Shown here: piece by piece, positions 22,622 to 31,026 of the stretch
How the letters are laid out: every line of letters begins with the position of its first letter
Position numbering within the stretch: the stretch's first letter is position 1
Source: Deltaproteobacteria bacterium
GTDB taxonomy: Bacteria > Myxococcota_A > Polyangia > Polyangiales > Ga0077539
Assembly: GCA_016218725.1 (NCBI GenBank)
Contig: JACRDB010000147.1
Location: 1-64,000 of the forward strand
DNA: 64,000 nucleotides
Reading direction: 5' to 3'
Notes under the pieces: generated by a model
Database searches by the model: none
What the model saw: the letters and a program-made list of their open reading frames with translations, nothing else
Told to the model about the DNA's origin: nothing
Made by a program: the position numbers and the translations under genes

Positions 22622-25474
22622 TCAGCTCCGCTCGGTGGGGGGGCGCGCGTTGGGGCGCATATTCACGCTGGCGCGGAGTTCGTGGCGGATCTGGCGGGCC
22701 TCCTGGGCCTCCTCGGTGGCGCCGCGCCACTCCAGGGCCTTCATCTGGCTCTCCAGGAGGCCATCGAGGAGCTCCGGGTCCACGTCGGGGTAGGCTGTGC
22801 GTCGGTAGGCCACGCGGCGGGCCTCGTCCTTGAGGTGGGCGTACGCGGCCTCGACCTTCTGGACCATGTCCCGGCACACCCCGGGGTTGAGCGCGGCCCA
22901 TTTCCCGCCGGCGCCATACTCCTTCAGGAGCTTCTCGTGGGCGTCCTTGAGCGCGACGGGGGAGGCGCTCCAATGGACCCCGAGGACGTCGAAGTGGTTG
23001 CCCCGGGCCATGGCTACGCGGCGCTTCTCCAGCTCCTTCTCGGGGGACAGACCCAGGGTGACCTCGGGCTCGCACCACTCCAGGCAGCCGAACAGTTGGA
23101 GGGTGAAGGAGAGCGTGGCGAGGGTCCCTCGGAAGACGGGGTTCGAGGCGAGCATCTCGCGCAGGGCCACCTTGCCCACGAAGTCCCGCTCCAGCACCCG
23201 GAGCTCCTGGGAGGAGAGGGCGAGGCGGTCCACCCGGGCCATGCGCTCCTTGGGCACGAGCGGCGCGCGGGTGACGAGCTCCCCGAGGGCCAGGGTGAGC
23301 TCCCCGACGCCGAAGGTGCGCAGGAGGGGCCTCAGGCCCGCGAGCACCAGGGCCACCATGGGCTCGCGGGTGCGGGTGGAAGACGGGCTCACCTCGGGCG
23401 AGGGCTGAAACGACAGGGTCCCCTCGGACCACGCGAAGGCCCGGAGTACAAAGGTCTTCTCCTGGGAGGAGAGCACCGGGTGGCCGTGGTACACGGGCAG
23501 CGGGACGCTCTCGCCGCGGTTCTCGAGCTTGAGGTACCCCGTGCGGTCTCGGGCGTTGGCCATGCCCAGGAGCGCCACCGGGAGGTAGGGCTTGACCAGC
23601 TCCTCGGGGGTGGGGGTGCGAAGGAGCGGCATGGACACCACGTCCGTGAGCTTGACCACGCCCCGGAAGGGCCCGGAGCTGGCGAGCACCACCGCCCTCG
23701 GGGACGCGGCGCTGTCATGGTGCGCCCTGGACGGCGCCGACGAGGCCTGCGAAAATCGCTGCGCGGGCGCGGGCCTGGACGACAACGGCGCCGGCTGGGC
23801 CGCGCTCGGCGTGGCTCTGGGGCGATCGGGCGACGTGACCATCACCGGGGTGAGAGGCCTCTCGGACTCCGAGGGACCGGGCTCCTCTGCGGGCGAGGAC
23901 TCTGGCGCAGCCTCCGCGGGGGCGGCCTCCGGGGCACCCACGGGTTCGGCGTCGAGCGTGGCCTCGGGGGGCCTGGAGGCGGGCGCCTGCGAGGGCCTCG
24001 GCGGCGGCTCCGCGGGGTTGTCGTCGTCCTCGCGGCTCAGGTCCTCCGCGAAGGATGGGATCGCGGGCAGGGAGCCCTGGGTCAGCTTCCGTGAGGCGTC
24101 GGTCTGCGCGAAGGGTCCGGGCTCCTCGAGGAACTCCTCGGGGACCGTCTCGATGGTCGAGGACACCGCGGCTGGAGGCTCCGGGGGCACGACGGCGGTC
24201 ACCGCGGGGAGGGTCACCTGCGAGGGTTTGATGGGCGGCCCGAAGGTCACCGCGGGGAGGGACACCTGCGAGGGGCGCTGCCCGGGACCGGCGCGCCCCG
24301 CGGGCGCGCTGGAGACCGCCTGGAGCGCCGTCTGTGACGGGCGCGAGGGCGCCGCTCCCAGGGCGGGGAACCCGAAGAGCGAGGTCCTCCCAGGGGGCTC
24401 GGACGGCGCACCGGGGGCCTCTTCGGGCGCGGGTTCATGGATCATCCAGCGCACGTGCAGCCCGCGGAGCGACGCGTCGAAGAGCGCCGCGCCGCGGGCG
24501 CTGGCGCCGGCCCCCGGGCACTCCGGCGGCCGACCGAAGAATGCCTCCATCCTCGCGCGGAACTCCGGGGCGTCGGAGAGCCCCCCGACCAGTACCACCC
24601 GGGTGACATCACCGACCGGTCGGTCGGCCTCGTCGAGGGCCACCCTGCACGCGCTCTCCACCCGCTGCAGGAGCGGCTCGGCGGCGTGGCGCCAGACCTC
24701 GCGGGGGGCGACGTAGCCTGGACGCTGGAGCCTGGGCCGCAGCGCCGTGGGCGCCAGGACGCGCAGGTCCCGACCCTGGTTGCCCTGGGCGACGAGGGCC
24801 GCGCGCACCTCCCGGCGCACCAGCGCCGCCAGCGCCGGGTCCTTGCGCACCGCGAAGCCCGCGGCACGGCCGAACTCCTCCAGGAGGTGCTCGGTCACCG
24901 CCGCCTCGACCACCTCCGCGCCGAGGGTGGCGTCCGTGTGCTGCGCGGCCACGTCCACCATTTCCCCATCGAAGTCCAGGACGCCGACCTCCAGGTGCGA
25001 GGCCCCGACGTCCACCACGGCCGTCAGCCCATCACGGCGCGCAACCGCCAGCGCGGCCGCGGTGGTGGCGCACAGGACCCGGTCCACGGTCCAACCGGCC
25101 TCGCGACACGCCAGGAGCAGGGCCTCCCGGTGCCCGAGGTCAAAGCCCGCCGGGACCGCCAGGGAGAAGCCCCGGGCCCCGGGGATCTTCCCCAGGGCGC
25201 CCTGGACGCTGGCCTGCACCAGCGCCTGGAGGGCCACCGGACGCTCCCCCAGCACCAGGCCCTCGGCCTGGAGCTCCAGCCCCGCGGCGACGGCCATCCT
25301 CCGGGCCTCCCTGGGTGCCCGGCCCAGGAGCCAGAGCCAGCGGGTCCCGGCCCGCTCCAGGAGCTCCCGCTGGGGAACCTCCAGGCGCCCCGCCACCACC
25401 GCGTCGGGAGCGCGAAACACGGCAGCCGTGGAGCCCGTCGCCGCCACGTCCAAGCCGATGATCGGTTCCATCAT
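22622..25474 (-). CDS. Hsp70-like ATPase fused to DUF4388-like and degenerate DnaJ-like domains
   Basis: 950 residues from ATG 25474 (a second ATG follows directly; GGGGAG sits just upstream). Residues 1-340 resemble an Hsp70/actin-type ATPase: phosphate motif IIGLDVAATGST, second phosphate motif TAVVDVGASHLEVGVLDF and adenosine motif RVVLVGGLSDAPEFRARMEAFFG. A 250-residue Pro/Ser/Glu-rich linker carries PSQxxLxAV repeats. About 590-710 looks like a DUF4388 (PATAN-like) domain (TGYLKLENRGESVPLPVYHGHPV). About 820-900 is DnaJ-like (NHFDVLGVHWSASPVALKDAHEKLLKEY, then AAYAHLKDEARRVAYRR), but the HPD tripeptide is absent. It heads a four-gene operon. It is probably a dedicated chaperone-like scaffold rather than a general DnaK. 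Confidence 0.82.
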   Translation of the reverse strand: MMEPIIGLDVAATGSTAAVFRAPDAVVAGRLEVPQRELLERAGTRWLWLLGRAPREARRMAVAAGLELQAEGLVLGERPVALQALVQASVQGALGKIPGARGFSLAVPAGFDLGHREALLLACREAGWTVDRVLCATTAAALAVARRDGLTAVVDVGASHLEVGVLDFDGEMVDVAAQHTDATLGAEVVEAAVTEHLLEEFGRAAGFAVRKDPALAALVRREVRAALVAQGNQGRDLRVLAPTALRPRLQRPGYVAPREVWRHAAEPLLQRVESACRVALDEADRPVGDVTRVVLVGGLSDAPEFRARMEAFFGRPPECPGAGASARGAALFDASLRGLHVRWMIHEPAPEEAPGAPSEPPGRTSLFGFPALGAAPSRPSQTALQAVSSAPAGRAGPGQRPSQVSLPAVTFGPPIKPSQVTLPAVTAVVPPEPPAAVSSTIETVPEEFLEEPGPFAQTDASRKLTQGSLPAIPSFAEDLSREDDDNPAEPPPRPSQAPASRPPEATLDAEPVGAPEAAPAEAAPESSPAEEPGPSESERPLTPVMVTSPDRPRATPSAAQPAPLSSRPAPAQRFSQASSAPSRAHHDSAASPRAVVLASSGPFRGVVKLTDVVSMPLLRTPTPEELVKPYLPVALLGMANARDRTGYLKLENRGESVPLPVYHGHPVLSSQEKTFVLRAFAWSEGTLSFQPSPEVSPSSTRTREPMVALVLAGLRPLLRTFGVGELTLALGELVTRAPLVPKERMARVDRLALSSQELRVLERDFVGKVALREMLASNPVFRGTLATLSFTLQLFGCLEWCEPEVTLGLSPEKELEKRRVAMARGNHFDVLGVHWSASPVALKDAHEKLLKEYGAGGKWAALNPGVCRDMVQKVEAAYAHLKDEARRVAYRRTAYPDVDPELLDGLLESQMKALEWRGATEEAQEARQIRHELRASVNMRPNARPPTERS

Positions 25475-25558
25475 CTCCCCAGTGTTCGAGACTCTGCTCC
25501 TCTTTGCATACCTGCAAGCCCCTGCGGTCGCAAGTCCGCGGGCTTTCCAGGGTACCGC

Positions 25559-26380
25559 CTACGGCGGGATGAGTTCCGGGAGCCAGCGCCAGAGGGCGAC
25601 GGGGACGATGTCGTTATGAACGTCGATCCCGGCCATACGGTAGTGCTCCAGCACACGGTTCATGGGACGGAGCGACAGCGCGGCGTTCCCCAGGAACACG
25701 CCGCGGAAGCTGCGAAAGCTACGGTTGTTGCGCCACATGTAGTCCTGGTAGACCACGATCACCCGCTGCGAGGGGGGCGCGTCGGAGAGCCACCGGGCGA
25801 CGGTGCCGTCCATGCAACAGTCCAGGTCCAGGATGGTCTGGACGGCGGGGGACCCTACGGCGGCCAGGAGGCCGTTGCCCCGGGCGCAGCCCGACGCGCT
25901 GTGGGCGGAGAACACCACCCGGCCGCGGTCCAGAAGGTATCCACGGGCGCGCAGGGCCCGGTCCGTGGCCTCGATGAAGGCGCCCACGTCGAGGTTTCGG
26001 TAGATGGTCCGGGCCTCCTGGGCGTCGTCCCCGGTGGCGGCGAGCACGGCCACGGCCAGGGGGCCGACGCGCCCCTGGAGCGCCATGGGGCCGACGATGG
26101 TGCGCAGGTCCCAGTGGGACCCGTGGAGCCAGCGCCGCAGGATCCGGTCCCGGTTCAGGCCATGGAGGTAGACAAAGAGGGGCAGGGGCTCTCCCGGGCG
26201 GGCCGTGGGGGTGACCCACACGCCCCCGGCGTGGCGCTGGCCCGGGCGGAGGTTGCGCCGGTCCTGGAAGGCATAGGTGTAGACCCCGGTAGTGTCTCCC
26301 GCGGGGAAGGCCCGCGGGGCGGCCTGGTCTCGGAGGTCCCCGGCCACGGCCCAGGAGACCAGCACCAGCCACGGGGGCAC
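25559..26380 (-). CDS. secreted alpha/beta hydrolase-like protein
   Basis: 273 residues from GTG 26380, three bases after the GNAT stop, so probably co-transcribed with it. A short signal peptide (PPWLVLVSWAVAGDL) precedes the body. An oxyanion-type LFVYLHGLNRD near residue 70 and a nucleophile elbow-like FSAHSASGCARG near residue 157 point to an esterase or depolymerase of the alpha/beta fold. A late His (HNDIVP) could complete the triad. The substrate cannot be predicted. The region 25475-25558 between this gene and the Hsp70-like gene may hold a promoter for the latter. Confidence 0.62.
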   Translation of the reverse strand: MPPWLVLVSWAVAGDLRDQAAPRAFPAGDTTGVYTYAFQDRRNLRPGQRHAGGVWVTPTARPGEPLPLFVYLHGLNRDRILRRWLHGSHWDLRTIVGPMALQGRVGPLAVAVLAATGDDAQEARTIYRNLDVGAFIEATDRALRARGYLLDRGRVVFSAHSASGCARGNGLLAAVGSPAVQTILDLDCCMDGTVARWLSDAPPSQRVIVVYQDYMWRNNRSFRSFRGVFLGNAALSLRPMNRVLEHYRMAGIDVHNDIVPVALWRWLPELIPP

Positions 26381-26383
26381 CGC

Positions 26384-26926
26384 TCAGCCCCTCCAGTCCG
26401 CGGCGAGCATGCTGTACACGGCGTGGTCCACGAAGCGGTCGTGGAGCCACTCGGCCTGGCGGCAGACGCCCTCCGGGCGATAGCCGAGCCGCTCGGCCAC
26501 GGCGCGGGACCGGCGGTTCTCCGGGGCGGCGCGGATCTCCAGGCGGTTGAGCCCCAGGGCCGCGAAGGCGTGGGTGGTGAGGGCCCGGACGCCCCGGGTC
26601 ATGTACCCATGGCCCTGGGAGCGCTCGGCGAGCCAGTAGCCCAGGGCCGTGCGGCGGTTAGGCCAATCGATGGTGTGGTAGCCCGCCATGCCCACCAGGG
26701 CGCTCTGACAGAAGAGCCCCACGTTGAGCGACTGGCTCCGGGCGAACTGGTCCAGGGAGGCGGCGATGAAGGTCTGGGCGTCGGCCACCGTGCGGGTGGC
26801 GTCCACCCAGGGGAGGTAACGCCGCAGGTGGGCGCGGTTCTCCTCGATGACGGCGAAGAGCATCCCAGCGTGGCGAGGCTCCAGGAGCACCAGGTCCAGG
26901 GAGGTGTCCACGGGCAGCCGGAACAT
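26384..26926 (-). CDS. GNAT family N-acetyltransferase, RimJ/RimL type
   Basis: 180 residues from ATG 26926 (GTG 26929 is in frame). The layout matches ribosomal-protein Ser/Ala N-acetyltransferases: LVLLEPRHAGMLFAVIEENRAHLRRYLPWVD at the N terminus, ALGYWLAERSQGHGYMTRGVRALTTHAF (acetyl-CoA-binding motif A) and NRLEIRAAPENRRSRAVAERLGYRPEGV (motif B). It transfers acetyl from acetyl-CoA, possibly to a ribosomal protein N terminus or a small amine. It is divergent from rimO with 58 bp between the starts; both being ribosome-modification-type genes may be coincidence. Confidence 0.9.
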   Translation of the reverse strand: MFRLPVDTSLDLVLLEPRHAGMLFAVIEENRAHLRRYLPWVDATRTVADAQTFIAASLDQFARSQSLNVGLFCQSALVGMAGYHTIDWPNRRTALGYWLAERSQGHGYMTRGVRALTTHAFAALGLNRLEIRAAPENRRSRAVAERLGYRPEGVCRQAEWLHDRFVDHAVYSMLAADWRG

Positions 26927-26948
26927 CACCGAAGGAACCTTAGCATGC

Positions 26949-26977
26949 TTGCGCGGAGGCCGAGTTCTTCGTACAGA
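26949..26977 (+). promoter_or_regulatory. putative rimO promoter, leaderless spacing
   Basis: TTGCGC (26949-26954), a 17-bp spacer and TACAGA (26972-26977) sit 7 bp before the rimO ATG at 26985. No ribosome-binding site lies at a usable distance. The geometry predicts transcription starting at or next to the start codon, that is, a leaderless mRNA. Found by eye only. Confidence 0.4.
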
Positions 26978-26984
26978 CCCTGCG

Positions 26985-28400
26985 ATGAGCGAGGCGCCGG
27001 CGACGATCCATTTCGTGTCCCTCGGGTGTCCCAAGAACCGGGTGGACACCGAGGTGATGCTCGGCGTCGCCCAGGCCGCCGGGTGCGCGCTGGAGCCCGA
27101 CCCCGCGAGGGCGGACTTCATCGTGGTCAACACCTGCGGCTTCATCGGCCCCGCCAAGGAGGAGAGCATTGACACCATCCTGGACCTCGGGCGCCTGAAG
27201 GACTCCGGGGCCTGCAAGAAGCTCGTGGTGGCCGGGTGCCTCTCGCAGCGGTACCCCTCGCAGCTCGCCGAGGAGCTCCCGGAGGTGGACCATTTCCTCG
27301 GCAGCGGGGACATGCTCCGGCTGGGCGAGGTGCTCCGGGGCGAAGGCTCACGGATGATGGTGGGGAACCCCGCGGCGTACACGCTCCGGGCCACGGACCC
27401 GAGGGTGCTCTCCCAGGGCCGCCACAGCGCGTACGTCAAGATCGCCGAGGGGTGCAACCGGACCTGCTCCTTCTGCGCCATCCCTGGGATCCGTGGAAGA
27501 CAGCGCTCCAGGCCCGTGGAGGACCTGGTGCGCGAGGTGGAGGCGCTGGTGTCCCAGGGGGTCCTGGAGGTGAACCTGGTCTCCCAGGACACCATCGCGT
27601 ACGGGCGGGACCGCTCGGAGAGGCCCACCCTGGCGGGCCTGGTCAAGGCCCTGGGGGACGTCCCGGGGCTGCGCTGGCTGCGGCTCCATTACCTCTACCC
27701 CGAGGCCCTGACGGACGAGCTGGTGGAGCTCCTGGCGGGGCACCCCAGGGTGGTGAAATACGTGGACATGCCGCTCCAGCACGCGAGCGACCGGATGCTC
27801 CGTCGGATGAAGCGGGGCCACGGGGGCCAGCGGTTGCGCCGGGTGGTGGAGACCGTGCGGGGGAAGATCCCCGGGGTGACCTTCCGCACGGCGTTCATCG
27901 TGGGGCACCCGGGCGAGACCGAAGAAGACTTCCAGGAGCTCTGTGACTTCGTGGCCTGGGCGCGCTTTGACCGCGTGGGGGTCTTTCGGTACTCCGACGA
28001 GGACGGCACGGCCAGCGAGGCTCAAGGGGACAAGGTCTCGCGCCGGGAGAGCCACGTACGGCACCGGCGGCTGATGGCCCTCCAGCGCCCGCTGGCCCGG
28101 GCCCGGAACCGGGCGCTGGTGGGCTCGCGGTTGGAGGTCCTGGTGGACGGCGCGAGCGACGAGCACGAGTACGTCCTCCAGGGGCGCCACGCGGGCCAGG
28201 CGCCGGACATCGACGGCGTGGTGTACCTCTCCGGTCCCGAGGTCTCGCCCGGCACCATGGCCCTGGTGGACATCACCCAGGCGGCGGACTACGACCTCGT
28301 AGGCGAGGTGGTGCTGGACCCGGCGCTCCCCCCGGAGCCCCGGCGGCGCCCCCGGAGGGTGTCCCTGAAGACCCTCCCGGCCACCGCGGCCCCGGATTGA
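26985..28400 (+). CDS. rimO: ribosomal protein uS12 methylthiotransferase
   Basis: 471 residues from ATG 26985. The N-terminal UPF0004 domain has FVSLGCPKNRVDTEVM and NTCGFIGPAKEESIDTI, with the three Cys that bind the auxiliary cluster. The radical SAM motif CNRTCSFCAIP (CxxxCxxC) is near residue 156, and a C-terminal TRAM domain follows (GSRLEVLVDG). The VNTCGFI and CPKN signatures favour RimO over MiaB. It adds a methylthio group to an Asp of ribosomal protein S12. The C-terminal 25 residues are a basic extension beyond the family norm. Confidence 0.95.
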   Translation: MSEAPATIHFVSLGCPKNRVDTEVMLGVAQAAGCALEPDPARADFIVVNTCGFIGPAKEESIDTILDLGRLKDSGACKKLVVAGCLSQRYPSQLAEELPEVDHFLGSGDMLRLGEVLRGEGSRMMVGNPAAYTLRATDPRVLSQGRHSAYVKIAEGCNRTCSFCAIPGIRGRQRSRPVEDLVREVEALVSQGVLEVNLVSQDTIAYGRDRSERPTLAGLVKALGDVPGLRWLRLHYLYPEALTDELVELLAGHPRVVKYVDMPLQHASDRMLRRMKRGHGGQRLRRVVETVRGKIPGVTFRTAFIVGHPGETEEDFQELCDFVAWARFDRVGVFRYSDEDGTASEAQGDKVSRRESHVRHRRLMALQRPLARARNRALVGSRLEVLVDGASDEHEYVLQGRHAGQAPDIDGVVYLSGPEVSPGTMALVDITQAADYDLVGEVVLDPALPPEPRRRPRRVSLKTLPATAAPD

Positions 28401-28425
28401 CGGTACGGGCGCTCTTGACTAGAAA
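28397..28425 (+). promoter_or_regulatory. sigma70-type promoter for the ferredoxin gene
   Basis: TTGACG (28397-28402), 17 bp, TAGAAA (28420-28425). This is the best housekeeping-type promoter in the window and predicts a start near 28432 and a leader of about 43 nt. GGAAAG precedes the ferredoxin ATG. The -35 overlaps the rimO stop. Confidence 0.55.
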
Positions 28426-28474
28426 TGCGCGCGGCCCACCAAACCCCACCGCGGCGCGACGGAAAGACCCCTTC

Positions 28475-28780
28475 ATGGCCACGTACATCACCACGGATTG
28501 CATCAACTGCGGCGCCTGCGAGCCCGAGTGCCCGAATGACGCCATTTCCGAAGGCGACGAGATCTACGTCATCGACCCGGAGCTCTGCACCGAGTGCGTG
28601 GGCTTCTACGACCACGAGGCGTGCCAGGCGGTGTGCCCGGTGGAGTGCTGCCTGCCGGACCCGAAGCACAAGGAGGGCGAAGAGCTCTTGATGGCGAGGG
28701 CGCTGGAGCTCCACCCGGACGACTCGGAGCTCAAGTCCCGCATCGCGGCGAACAATTTTCCGTCGCGCTTCCGGAAGTAG
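28475..28780 (+). CDS. YfhL-type ferredoxin, two [4Fe-4S] clusters
   Basis: 101 residues from ATG 28475 with GGAAAG upstream. Cluster motif 1 is CINCGACEPECP near residue 9, and motif 2 is CTECVGFYDHEACQAVCPVECC, with the 7-residue insertion between the first Cys pairs typical of the YfhL/Alv-type two-cluster ferredoxins. The C terminus is a helical extension. It carries electrons at low potential in the cytosol. It follows rimO, itself an iron-sulfur enzyme, but has its own promoter. Confidence 0.93.
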   Translation: MATYITTDCINCGACEPECPNDAISEGDEIYVIDPELCTECVGFYDHEACQAVCPVECCLPDPKHKEGEELLMARALELHPDDSELKSRIAANNFPSRFRK

Positions 28781-28800
28781 CGCGCCCTCCGGTGGCGCGC
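28780..28800 (+). terminator. hairpin spanning the ferredoxin stop and next GTG
   Basis: GCGCGCC pairs perfectly with GGCGCGC around a 7-nt loop. The stem begins at the last base of the ferredoxin TAG and the right side covers the region around GTG 28792. It could end the ferredoxin transcript or hide the start of the next gene in read-through RNA. No U tract follows. Confidence 0.4.
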
Positions 28801-29571
28801 TGGCGTCTCCTGCCGTGCGTCGCCTGCGCGCTGTACGGGTGCGCCAGCGCGACCCCCATGCTGTCCCCGGTGAGGGCCCTGCGCCCCGGCAGGGTGGTGC
28901 TGGACTACGGCATGGTCTGGCAGGCCCCCACCCGCACGGGGCTCCTGAACGCGGCGCTCCTCCCGGGGGCCACCCCCGAGGATGAGCTCCGGGCGGCGGC
29001 GTCCAACGCCCTGACGCCTCCGGGGCCGGCGCCGTACTTCGCGGTGAGGGTGGGGCTCCCCAGGCCGGTCCCCCTGGCGAGGCTCGAGGCGGCCCTCACC
29101 CTGGTGGGCCGGGACGCACGGGCCAGGGTGGGGTGGGAGTACTTCAAGGCCGGTAACTGGTCCCTGGGCGTGAGCGGCGCGCTCCGAGGGACCGTCCTCC
29201 CCGGGACGCTCCCGGACGTGCTCCCATCGGTCACCGTGGACCGGGCCTGGTGGGCCGGGGCCGACGGCACCCTCTGGGTGGGCTACAACCGCGCGGAGGT
29301 CTACGATTTCTGGCTGGGCCTCCGAGGGGGTTACGCCCTCGGCGGGGCCTCGCTCACCGTACGGTCCGGGCAGCCCATGACCTACGGCTGGTCCCTGGGG
29401 CGCGTGGAGCTGGGGGCCACCCTGGGCTCGCGGATCGCCTTCGGGCACCTCGGCGTGGCCATCGAGCTGGACCTGCTGGTGGCCAGGGTGAGCGCCTCGG
29501 GTCCCGGGGCGCCGGAGCCCGCGGGGACCGTGGCGCTGATCCCGGGCTGCGCGCTGTCCACGCCGTTTTGA
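28792..29571 (+). CDS. outer-membrane-type protein with lipoprotein-like signal
   Basis: 259 residues from GTG 28792. The N terminus WRLLPCVACALYGCAS is hydrophobic with a possible lipobox LYGC. The body alternates short strands (ARVGWEYFKAGNWSLGVSGALRG; GTLWVGYNRAEVYDFWLGLRGGYALGGASLTV; LGRVELGATLGSRIAFGHLGVAIELDLLVA) and the chain ends in Phe, the usual last residue of outer-membrane barrels. A barrel and a lipid anchor are not normally combined, so one of the two readings may be wrong. Family not recognised. It converges on the lipoprotein gene at 29592. Confidence 0.58.
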   Translation: MARWRLLPCVACALYGCASATPMLSPVRALRPGRVVLDYGMVWQAPTRTGLLNAALLPGATPEDELRAAASNALTPPGPAPYFAVRVGLPRPVPLARLEAALTLVGRDARARVGWEYFKAGNWSLGVSGALRGTVLPGTLPDVLPSVTVDRAWWAGADGTLWVGYNRAEVYDFWLGLRGGYALGGASLTVRSGQPMTYGWSLGRVELGATLGSRIAFGHLGVAIELDLLVARVSASGPGAPEPAGTVALIPGCALSTPF

Positions 29572-29591
29572 GGGCGGCGGGCGCCAGAGGG

Positions 29592-30083
29592 TTACTTGCA
29601 GTCGTCCAGGGTGAGGTCGATGGAGGCGTCCACCGTGCGCGGGTCGCCGGAGGCCGAGAGGGCCGTGCACCCGCCGTTGATGCGCACGCCGCGGTCCCCC
29701 ACGGAGGTGGCTCCGCCGGTACAGGTCGCGCTCCCGGAGAAGGTGCTCGCGCCCACGAGGAACGTGGTGGTCAACACCCCGCTGGGCCCCGCGGAGCTGG
29801 CGCTCAAGGTCACGGACCGCAGGCCCTCGCCGCCGCCCGCCCGTGTCAACTCCACTGACCAGGTCCCGCCCACGCGACGGCAGGTGCCATAGAAGCCCAC
29901 CCCCACGCCTGGAGGGGGATCTACGAAGGTGTCGGCAGGGAGGGTGAAGTCGGTTCGTCCATCGGGTTGACCGGCCTGGTGCACCGTGAGGCGCACGCTC
30001 CCGGTGGCCCGGAGGCCGTCACCGCCGCCGCAACCGCCCACGAGGAGACCCACCAGGGGAACGAGCCAGGACAGCTTCTTCAT
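29592..30083 (-). CDS. small lipoprotein, unknown
   Basis: 163 residues from ATG 30083, with GGAGG eight bases upstream. The signal MKKLSWLVPLVGLLVGGC has its lipobox Cys at residue 18, then a GGGD linker. The mature domain is beta-rich with four Cys (YGTCRRVGG, GSATCTGG, NGGCTALS and LDDC), suggesting disulfides and surface exposure. No family recognised. A hairpin at 30155-30174 separates it from the amidotransferase gene upstream. Confidence 0.72.
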   Translation of the reverse strand: MKKLSWLVPLVGLLVGGCGGGDGLRATGSVRLTVHQAGQPDGRTDFTLPADTFVDPPPGVGVGFYGTCRRVGGTWSVELTRAGGGEGLRSVTLSASSAGPSGVLTTTFLVGASTFSGSATCTGGATSVGDRGVRINGGCTALSASGDPRTVDASIDLTLDDCK

Positions 30084-30154
30084 TGGTACCGCCTCCAGGG
30101 ACATCCACAGGGATCCAAGCACCCGCCGTGCCATGGAGCAATGGGGGGCGACCG

Positions 30155-30174
30155 CACTCCCGAGGGCGGGAGTG
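30155..30174 (-). terminator. perfect 8-bp hairpin directly after the amidotransferase stop
   Basis: CACTCCCG and CGGGAGTG pair across a 4-nt loop. The dyad starts at the base next to the TGA of the gene ending at 30175. It is a likely transcript end for the MtaD-like/amidotransferase pair. There is no U tract. Confidence 0.5.
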
Positions 30175-31011
30175 TCAACGGGCGGTTACACCACGGGTGT
30201 GACCCCTGGGGGTCGGCCTCGCGATGGGCTCGCCCGAGGGGAGCGTGGCCAGGAGCTTCCCCCGGCGGAAGACCCAGAGCGTGGCGGGCTCGCCCACGGT
30301 CCAGGTCTCGTCCACGGTGAGGGGCGTGGTGGCCACCACGGCCACCCGGTCCCGGGGCGTGGTGACCGCGGCGAAATCCACGGACAGCTCCGAGTCCTTG
30401 AGCGTCGCCCGCCCGAAGGGCGCCTGCCGCACGATGTGACACAAGCGGTTGTCACAGCGCGCGAAGAGGTACTCCCCATTGGCCAGGAGGAAATTGAAGG
30501 TCCCCAGCCGGGCGATCCTCCCGGCCACCTCCGCCAGGGCCTCCCAGAGGGCCGTCGGGTCCGTCGGCTGCTTCGGGAAATCCTGCCGGAGGGCCTCCAA
30601 CAGGTGGCAGAAGGCCCGCTCGCTGTCGGTCCCGCCGATGGGCTCGAAGCGCCCCAGGCTCAGGCTCCGGGCGTTCTTCACCGTACCATTGTGGGCGAAG
30701 GTCCAGTGGCGACCGTACAGCTCCCGCGAGAACGGGTGCGTGTCCGCCAGGCGGATCTTCCCTCGGGTCTTCCTACGGATGTGCGCCACCGCCTGCAGCG
30801 TCTTGATGGAGTTGGTGCGCAGGAAGGTCGCCAGCGGGGACAGCGCGCAGGGCCTCGGGTCCAGGAACACCCTCGCCGCGGGGCCCTCGTAGAAGGCCAG
30901 GCCCCAGCCGTCCCCGTGGGGCCCCGTGCGCCCTCCCCGGCTGGCGAAGCCCGTAAACGAGAACACAATGTCCGTTGGCGTGTTGCAATCCATCCCCAGG
31001 AGCTCACACAC
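30175..31011 (-). CDS. class II glutamine amidotransferase, YafJ type
   Basis: 278 residues from ATG 31011. The mature nucleophile Cys is residue 2 (MCELLGMDCN). Family landmarks follow: GPHGDGWGLAFYEG, VAHIRRKTRGKI, DTHPFSRELYGRHWTFAHNG and GGTDSERAFCHLL. This is the stand-alone glutaminase-fold (Ntn) class related to YafJ; the amide acceptor is unknown. It starts 15 bp after the MtaD-like gene, so the two are co-transcribed, suggesting a shared role in purine or amine metabolism (inference). Confidence 0.88.
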   Translation of the reverse strand: MCELLGMDCNTPTDIVFSFTGFASRGGRTGPHGDGWGLAFYEGPAARVFLDPRPCALSPLATFLRTNSIKTLQAVAHIRRKTRGKIRLADTHPFSRELYGRHWTFAHNGTVKNARSLSLGRFEPIGGTDSERAFCHLLEALRQDFPKQPTDPTALWEALAEVAGRIARLGTFNFLLANGEYLFARCDNRLCHIVRQAPFGRATLKDSELSVDFAAVTTPRDRVAVVATTPLTVDETWTVGEPATLWVFRRGKLLATLPSGEPIARPTPRGHTRGVTAR

Positions 31012-31026
31012 GACACACCCCTCGCA

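Noticed and set aside
24437..27172. A 911-codon open frame on the plus strand across the Hsp70-like, hydrolase and GNAT genes
   Set aside because: It lies opposite three genes with clear motifs, has an Arg/Gly/His/Pro-rich composition typical of antisense frames in GC-rich DNA, and shows no domain.
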